The translations under genes and the position numbers were made by a program. From the NCBI GenBank assembly GCA_038233075.1, contig JBBSMQ010000048.1:1-19017 (forward strand): a stretch of 19,017 nt of DNA, written 5' to 3'. The notes below the pieces were generated by a model. It did not search any database. It saw only the letters and a list, made by a program, of their open reading frames with translations, and was not told the origin of the DNA. The DNA comes from Iamia sp038233075. GTDB lineage: Bacteria; Actinomycetota; Acidimicrobiia; Acidimicrobiales; Iamiaceae. The first letter of the stretch is position 1; every line of letters starts with the position of its first letter. Below, piece by piece: positions 15,348 to 19,017 of the stretch.

Positions 15348-16850
15348 TCACGGCCACCCGGGGTCGCCGAAGGGCGAGGGCAGACCCATCTTCCCGGGGT
15401 TGAGGATGCCGGTCGGGTCGAGGGCGGACTTGGTCGCAGCCAGCACCTCGAACGCCGGGCCCAGGGCGTCGCGCACGAAGCGGGCCCGGTTGAGACCGAT
15501 GCCGTGGTGGTGGCTGAGAGCCCCGCCGTGGTCCAGCACCGCTCGGGTACCGGCGTCCCACGCCGCCTGGTAGTAGGCGTCTCGCCTCTCGGGCTCCACC
15601 TGGGCCCCGAAGGTGAAGTACAGGCAGCCGCCGTCGATGTAGCTGTGCGACTGGTGGGCGGAGGCGACGAGGGTTCCCTCGACGCCGCGGCTCGCGTCCG
15701 CCGCGGCCGTGTAGATGTCGGGCAGCGCCGCCCAGGGCCCGCTGACCTCCATGGTGTCGACCACGTAGCCCTTGCTGATGAGCGCTTCGAGAGCGGCGAC
15801 GTCGTTGCGCTTGGCCAGCCAGTGGTCGACGAGCTCGTCATCGAGGGGGGCGGCCCCCGCGCACTCCTCGGCCACCACGGCCATGCCCGCGTCGACCAGG
15901 CCCGGGTCGCCCTCGTCGAGGACCAGCAGGTCGTGGGTGCCCTCGGTCTGGTGGTTGCGGTTGGACTCGATGTCGTCGTACAGGCGGAGCACGGCCGGGG
16001 TCGCGCCCCGACGCAGGATGCGGCGCATGGCGTCGAGCCCGGCCTCGAAGGAGGCGAAGCCGTAGGCGGCCTGCGCCTGGTGGGGCGGCACGGGGTGAGC
16101 CCGGAGGCGGACGCCGGTGACGATGCCGAGGGTGCCCTCGGACCCGACGAAGAGCTGGGTGAGGTCGGGGCCGACGGACTGGCGGGGCTGGCCGCCGGTG
16201 GTGATGCGCCGGCCGTCGGCCAGGACCACGTCGAGGCCGGTGACGATGTCCTCGATCTTGCCGTACCGGGTCGAGTACTGGCCCGCCCCCCGGCAGGCGA
16301 CCCAGCCGCCCACGGTGGCCAGGGCCATCGACTGGGGCCAGTGGCCGACGGTGAGGCCGTGGGTGCCCTGCAGCTCGGCCTCGAAGAGATCGCCGAAGGT
16401 GCCGGCGCCGACGTCGACGACGAGGGAGGTGTCGTCGACGTCGCGGATGCCCGACAGGGCGGTGGTGTCGAGGACCACGCCGCCGAACACCGGGATCGAC
16501 GCGCCGCACACGCCGCTGCGCCCGCCGACGGTGGTGAGCGGGACGCCGGCCCCGTGGCAGGCGGCGGCCACGGCGGCGACCTCGTCGTCGGTCGAGGGTC
16601 GGGCGATGGCTGCGGCCCGGGCTGGGATCTGGTTGTCGGTGGCCCAGACCATGGCGAGGGGCCACCAGTCCCGGCTGGCCTCGGCGGTGGCTGCCGCCTC
16701 GGTGGTGACCTCGGCGCAGACGTCGGACAGGCGGGTCAGGAAGGCGTCGTCCAGCTCCACCGGGGGGGCCGGGAGGTGGGCGGTGGCGGCGCCCGGGTCG
16801 GGCAGCGCGATCGGGGCCGTGGGGGTGCCCGGTGCGGGCTGGGGGGTCAC
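15348..16850 (-). CDS. FAD-dependent oxidoreductase of the alkyl-DHAP synthase (AGPS) type
   Basis: 500 residues from the GTG at 16850, chosen for the TAGGGT 7 nt upstream; in-frame GTGs at 16880 and 16922 are possible longer starts. The FAD_binding_4 domain is clear: GVPLTTVGGRSGVCG at the pyrophosphate site, then ALATVGGWVACRGAGQYSTR and YGKIEDIVTGLDVVLADG, a block characteristic of the AGPS branch. The cap domain ends with GGALSHHHGIG, the triple-His motif essential in alkyldihydroxyacetonephosphate synthase, and LDPTGILNPGKMG. Eukaryotic AGPS swaps an acyl for an alkyl chain on DHAP to make ether lipids; bacterial relatives also include 2-hydroxyacid dehydrogenases. With a FGGY kinase downstream, a role in glycerol or polyol phosphate metabolism is plausible. 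Family membership is sure, the reaction is not. Confidence 0.85.
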   Translation of the reverse strand: MTPQPAPGTPTAPIALPDPGAATAHLPAPPVELDDAFLTRLSDVCAEVTTEAAATAEASRDWWPLAMVWATDNQIPARAAAIARPSTDDEVAAVAAACHGAGVPLTTVGGRSGVCGASIPVFGGVVLDTTALSGIRDVDDTSLVVDVGAGTFGDLFEAELQGTHGLTVGHWPQSMALATVGGWVACRGAGQYSTRYGKIEDIVTGLDVVLADGRRITTGGQPRQSVGPDLTQLFVGSEGTLGIVTGVRLRAHPVPPHQAQAAYGFASFEAGLDAMRRILRRGATPAVLRLYDDIESNRNHQTEGTHDLLVLDEGDPGLVDAGMAVVAEECAGAAPLDDELVDHWLAKRNDVAALEALISKGYVVDTMEVSGPWAALPDIYTAAADASRGVEGTLVASAHQSHSYIDGGCLYFTFGAQVEPERRDAYYQAAWDAGTRAVLDHGGALSHHHGIGLNRARFVRDALGPAFEVLAATKSALDPTGILNPGKMGLPSPFGDPGWP

Positions 16851-16857
16851 GGCCCGG

Positions 16858-16863
16858 ACCCTA
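16858..16863 (-). promoter_or_regulatory. -10 element of a likely leaderless promoter (AGPS-type operon)
   Basis: TAGGGT on the minus strand ends 7 nt before the GTG at 16850, identical in sequence and spacing to the element before the gene at 739. No Shine-Dalgarno is present. Because this motif also guided the start choice, the evidence is partly circular. Confidence 0.45.
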
Positions 16864-16968
16864 CCGGTGGGCGCCGCCACCGACCTTCTGACGCGGAGGT
16901 GCTTCACCGATGACGCACCCACTCGTCAGAACAGGGCGGAGGTCGACCCCGGTGCCGCCGCGTCCACG

Positions 16969-16974
16969 TACCGT
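16969..16974 (+). promoter_or_regulatory. -10 element of a likely leaderless promoter (SET gene)
   Basis: TACCGT ends 6 nt before the GTG at 16981. The interval GAGGGC is purine-rich and could also act as a poor ribosome binding site. Confidence 0.45.
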
Positions 16975-16980
16975 GAGGGC

Positions 16981-17562
16981 GTGGGCCCTACCGATGGATA
17001 CGGCGCACGGGCCGACGCGTGGACGTCCCTGCCTGCGTCGGTCTGGGTTGATCCTCGCACTGCGGTCGGGCGCTCGAGGATCGCTGGCGAGGGCCTCTTC
17101 GCACGGGAGCAGATCGCTCGGCGGACCGTGGTCATCCGCCTCGGCGGTCGCCTGCTGGGCTCCACCGAGCTGGCCGAGCTGATCGCTCGGGCCGATGCGG
17201 ACCCGGCTGCTCCCTTCGTCGACTCGCTCTCCATCGACGACGACGCCCACCTGGTGCTGCCGCCCGGGACGGCCGCCCACTTCGCCAACCACAGCTGCGA
17301 TCCGACATTGTGGGTCGCGGGCGGTACCGCCCTCACGGCGAGGAGAGATGTCGTCGCCGGCGAGGAGCTCACGCTGGACTACGGGACCATCTCCGGGGCC
17401 GAGGGCTTCTCCATGGGGTGCCGGTGCGGGTCCCGAGCCTGTCGAGGCACGGTCTCCAGCGAGGACTGGCGGCGGCCGATCTCCGATCCCGCTACCCGGG
17501 CCACTGGACGCCGGCCCTGCAACGGCGCATCGATCGTGGGTGATCACCCGGATGCCCTCTGA
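16981..17562 (+). CDS. SET-domain protein with frameshifted C-terminus
   Basis: 193 residues as written, starting at a GTG at 16981. The SET domain core is complete: GRSRIAGEGLFA; FANHSCDPTLWV (NHSCDP binds the methyl donor); ARRDVVAGEELTLDYGT with the catalytic Tyr; and the post-SET cysteines GCRCGSRACRG. Bacterial SET proteins are lysine methyltransferase candidates with unknown targets. After SSEDWRRP the reading frame leaves the family pattern. The adjacent frame supplies the expected ending DLRSRYPGHWTPALQRRID and a stop at 17541-17543. Restoring one G after 17478 would join them into a 187-residue protein. The last roughly 28 residues in the written frame are therefore probably not native. 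The gene is a recent frameshift mutant with an intact catalytic core, or a sequence error. Confidence 0.8.
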   Translation: MGPTDGYGARADAWTSLPASVWVDPRTAVGRSRIAGEGLFAREQIARRTVVIRLGGRLLGSTELAELIARADADPAAPFVDSLSIDDDAHLVLPPGTAAHFANHSCDPTLWVAGGTALTARRDVVAGEELTLDYGTISGAEGFSMGCRCGSRACRGTVSSEDWRRPISDPATRATGRRPCNGASIVGDHPDAL

Positions 17563-17916
17563 CGACAGCGTGACGTGGTTCTTGTCCAGTAGCTGGGCGA
17601 TGGGATCGTGGCGGGCCACGTCGAGCCGGACGCTGGTGGCATCGACAGACTCGGCGGCGACGTACTGGTCGCGACGGAGGCGGTGGAGCCAGGAGGGCAC
17701 GAAGGCCTCGACCACGAAGCACCCGCCTTCGCTGAGGTGGGCCGCCACGTTGATGAAGCAGCGGACCTGAGCGTCCTGCGTGACCAGGTTGAAGAGCGTG
17801 TTGAACACGACGTAGACGAGGTCGTAGGGCCCCTCCACAGGAACCTCGGCCATGTCGCCCACGGTCACGGCGAGGTCCGCGCCGCCGGGCTTGGCCCGCA
17901 GGCGAGCGACCTTGCG
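17552..17916 (-). pseudogene. SAM-dependent methyltransferase fragment lacking both ends
   Basis: The minus strand encodes the middle of a class I methyltransferase: ARLRAKPGGADLAVTVGDM, VEGPYDLVYVVFNTLFNL with the motif-II-like acidic Asp, NVAAHLSEGGCFVVEAFVP, and LLDKNHVTLSSEGIRV. The N-terminal Rossmann part with the glycine-rich SAM loop is missing: upstream of about 17916 the homology stops, an in-frame TAA follows, and the DUF222 promoter begins. The C-terminal 60 or so residues are also missing, because the frame runs into the antisense of the SET gene 3' end at about 17550. Roughly 120 of an expected 240-260 residues remain. It is a remnant with no likely activity. Loss at both sides, against two different genes, suggests rearrangement at this site. 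Confidence 0.75.
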
Positions 17917-17941
17917 CTTCCGCCTTTAGCGAACTAGTGTT
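17912..17941 (+). promoter_or_regulatory. Probable promoter of the DUF222 gene, overlapped by a LexA box
   Basis: TTGCGC (17912-17917), 18 bp, then TAGTGT (17936-17941). The -10 hexamer lies inside the LexA palindrome, so bound LexA would block RNA polymerase directly. The start would fall about 95 nt before the ATG at 18042. Confidence 0.5.
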
Positions 17942-17943
17942 CG
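17930..17943. promoter_or_regulatory. LexA (SOS) box
   Basis: CGAAC-TAGT-GTTCG is a perfect inverted repeat matching the core of the mycobacterial/actinobacterial SOS box TCGAACN4GTTCGA; only the outermost T/A pair is replaced (G on each side). It lies about 100 bp upstream of a DUF222-family gene. In Mycobacterium tuberculosis several 13E12-repeat genes, the same family, are reported as LexA-regulated, so the match of site and gene is meaningful. Confidence 0.75.
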
Positions 17944-18041
17944 GAGTGCTCCCCCTTCGAGGATCAGGTTCCGGTCCTCCGCTCGTGATCTCGTCGCCGC
18001 CCGTTGAGCGGTGCCTGTCCGTTTGCCTTGGAGGTGAAGCC

Positions 18042-19017
18042 ATGTCGACCGCGACCGAGCCCCTCGAGTCGTCGGTGGGTGTGGCGGCGCAGCTGCGGGC
18101 GCTGGAGGACATGTTGGTGGGTCTGGCCCCGGAGCTGGTGCCCGAGCGGATCACCAAGGGGGATCTGGCGGGGGTGGTGCGGTCGTTGGGGCGCATCGAG
18201 CGTTGCGCGGCGGGGGCCCGGATCGTCTTGACCAAGGCAGCGGCGGATGTGGGGGCGTGGAAGGGGCAGGGGTTCCGGTCTTCGGCGGAGTGGGCGGCGC
18301 GGGCGAATGGCACCACTGTGGGTCAGGCGGCGGCGGATCTGGAGGCCTCGGGCCAGCTCGAGGGGCTGCCGGCGACCCGGGATGCGGTGGGGTCGGGGGA
18401 GCTCTCCGCTGATGCGGCCAAGGCGGTCGCGGCGGGGGCGACGGCGGACCGGTCCCTGGAGCAGGACCTGTTGGCCAAGGGCAAGGCCGGGGATCTCACC
18501 GGGGCCCGCATCGGCGCCCGCCGGGCCCGCCAGCGCGCTGATGAGCGCGACGGGAAGGCGGCGGAGCGCATGTACCGGCGTCGTCAGCTGCGCATGTGGG
18601 TCGAGGTCGACGGCGAGGGGCGGGGGCAGTGGAACGTCCCGCCCGCCTACCAGGCCACGTTCCTCGCCGCCCTGGAGCCCTACCGGCAGGAGGCGTTCCG
18701 CCAGGCCCGCGCCGCCGGGCAGCGCCCCTCGGCCGAGGCGCTCATGGCCGACGCCCTCCAGCTGCTCTGCCTCGACGTCCTGGCCGACCTCGACCTCCCC
18801 ATCCCCGACGGGGCCCGCCCCCGCGACCCGGCCACAGGCCCCGGAGCCCACGACAGCGGTGACGGATCACCAGATGGCCACGGCGACACCCCTTCGGCCA
18901 CCGACGCGGGCGGTCAGAACAGCAGTGACGGCGGGCCGGGGGTCGGCGGGAGCGGACCCTCCGCCGCCACCGCCGCCACTGATGCCGCCACCACGGAAGG
19001 CGATCCCACCAGCACCG
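18042..19017 (+). CDS. DUF222 (13E12-repeat family) protein, probable HNH endonuclease, 3' end beyond window
   Basis: 325 residues are visible from the ATG at 18042, with GGAGGTG ending 5 nt upstream. Residues 10-240 form the DUF222 helical domain: LRALEDMLVGLAPELVPERI, RIERCAAGARIVLTKAAADVG, GFRSSAEWAARANGTTVGQA, LSADAAKAVAAGA, and then WVEVDGEGRGQWNVPPAYQATFLAALEPYRQEAF. After it comes a disordered Gly/Ser/Asp/Thr-rich linker, and the window ends. In this family a C-terminal HNH nuclease domain usually follows; it is not visible here. These genes are multi-copy in actinobacteria. An upstream LexA box predicts induction by DNA damage. Codon choice shifts within the gene: G-ending codons (gcg, ggg, cgg, gtg) prevail up to about 18440, C-ending ones from about 18500, suggesting a mosaic. 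Confidence 0.85.
   Translation, partial: MSTATEPLESSVGVAAQLRALEDMLVGLAPELVPERITKGDLAGVVRSLGRIERCAAGARIVLTKAAADVGAWKGQGFRSSAEWAARANGTTVGQAAADLEASGQLEGLPATRDAVGSGELSADAAKAVAAGATADRSLEQDLLAKGKAGDLTGARIGARRARQRADERDGKAAERMYRRRQLRMWVEVDGEGRGQWNVPPAYQATFLAALEPYRQEAFRQARAAGQRPSAEALMADALQLLCLDVLADLDLPIPDGARPRDPATGPGAHDSGDGSPDGHGDTPSATDAGGQNSSDGGPGVGGSGPSAATAATDAATTEGDPTST

Noticed and set aside
14748..16913. Very long plus-strand open frame opposite the FGGY kinase and oxidoreductase genes
   Set aside because: Its translation is low-complexity Gly/Val/Asp/Arg-rich with no domain. The opposite strand holds complete enzyme motifs; in GC-rich DNA the antisense frame stays open by codon bias.
17492..18316. 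Minus-strand frames across the DUF222 promoter that would extend the methyltransferase
   Set aside because: Beyond about 17916 no frame continues the methyltransferase pattern, and the frame in phase meets a stop.

Overview
The window is very GC-rich, gene-dense DNA with strongly C/G-ending codons. It looks like a chromosomal segment of an actinomycete in the broad sense (Actinomycetota). Supporting signs are GTG starts, TANNNT -10 elements placed 6-7 nt before start codons (leaderless-type promoters), a mycobacterial-type LexA box, a DUF222/13E12-family nuclease gene and a bacterial type A RNase P RNA. The family mix would fit Acidimicrobiia such as Iamia relatives, but that placement is inference.

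Layout. 1-623 (-): a secreted DUF4214-repeat protein cut by the left edge. 739-3489 (+): a PfkB-family adenosine kinase and, 3 nt later, a phospho-sugar mutase. 3501-3614: two tandem copies of a large hairpin repeat between convergent genes. 3635-5913 (-): a cation/proton antiporter with a TrkA-C-type tail, then upp (uracil phosphoribosyltransferase), which is broken by one missing base. 6081-7331 (+): a DUF3089 alpha/beta-hydrolase lipoprotein. 7356-8988 (-): adenosine deaminase and a small CAP-domain lipoprotein. 9307-10965 (+): a GT-C membrane glycosyltransferase. 10994-11360 (-): rnpB. 11417-13197 (-): two overlapping or adjacent Tat-exported ferritin-like proteins. 13389-16850 (-): a three-gene operon of an AGPS-type FAD oxidoreductase, a small four-helix membrane protein and an FGGY kinase. 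16981-17562 (+): a SET-domain protein whose 3' end is frameshifted. About 17552-17916 (-): a methyltransferase fragment lacking both ends. 18042-19017 (+): a DUF222 protein running off the right edge, preceded by a LexA (SOS) box.

Functionally the first half is a nucleoside-salvage neighbourhood: adenosine kinase, adenosine deaminase, uracil phosphoribosyltransferase and a mutase that may interconvert ribose-1-P and ribose-5-P. It recalls the mycobacterial pmmB-upp-add region. The second half carries export/redox genes, a lipid- or polyol-linked kinase/oxidase operon, and a disturbed right end (frameshift, gene fragment, SOS-controlled nuclease) that looks like a recombination-prone site. The most noteworthy items are the SOS box before the DUF222 gene, the sandwiched methyltransferase remnant, the paired hairpin repeat, the two one-base deletions, the recurring leaderless promoter pattern, and the FGGY kinase with altered glycerol-contact residues.
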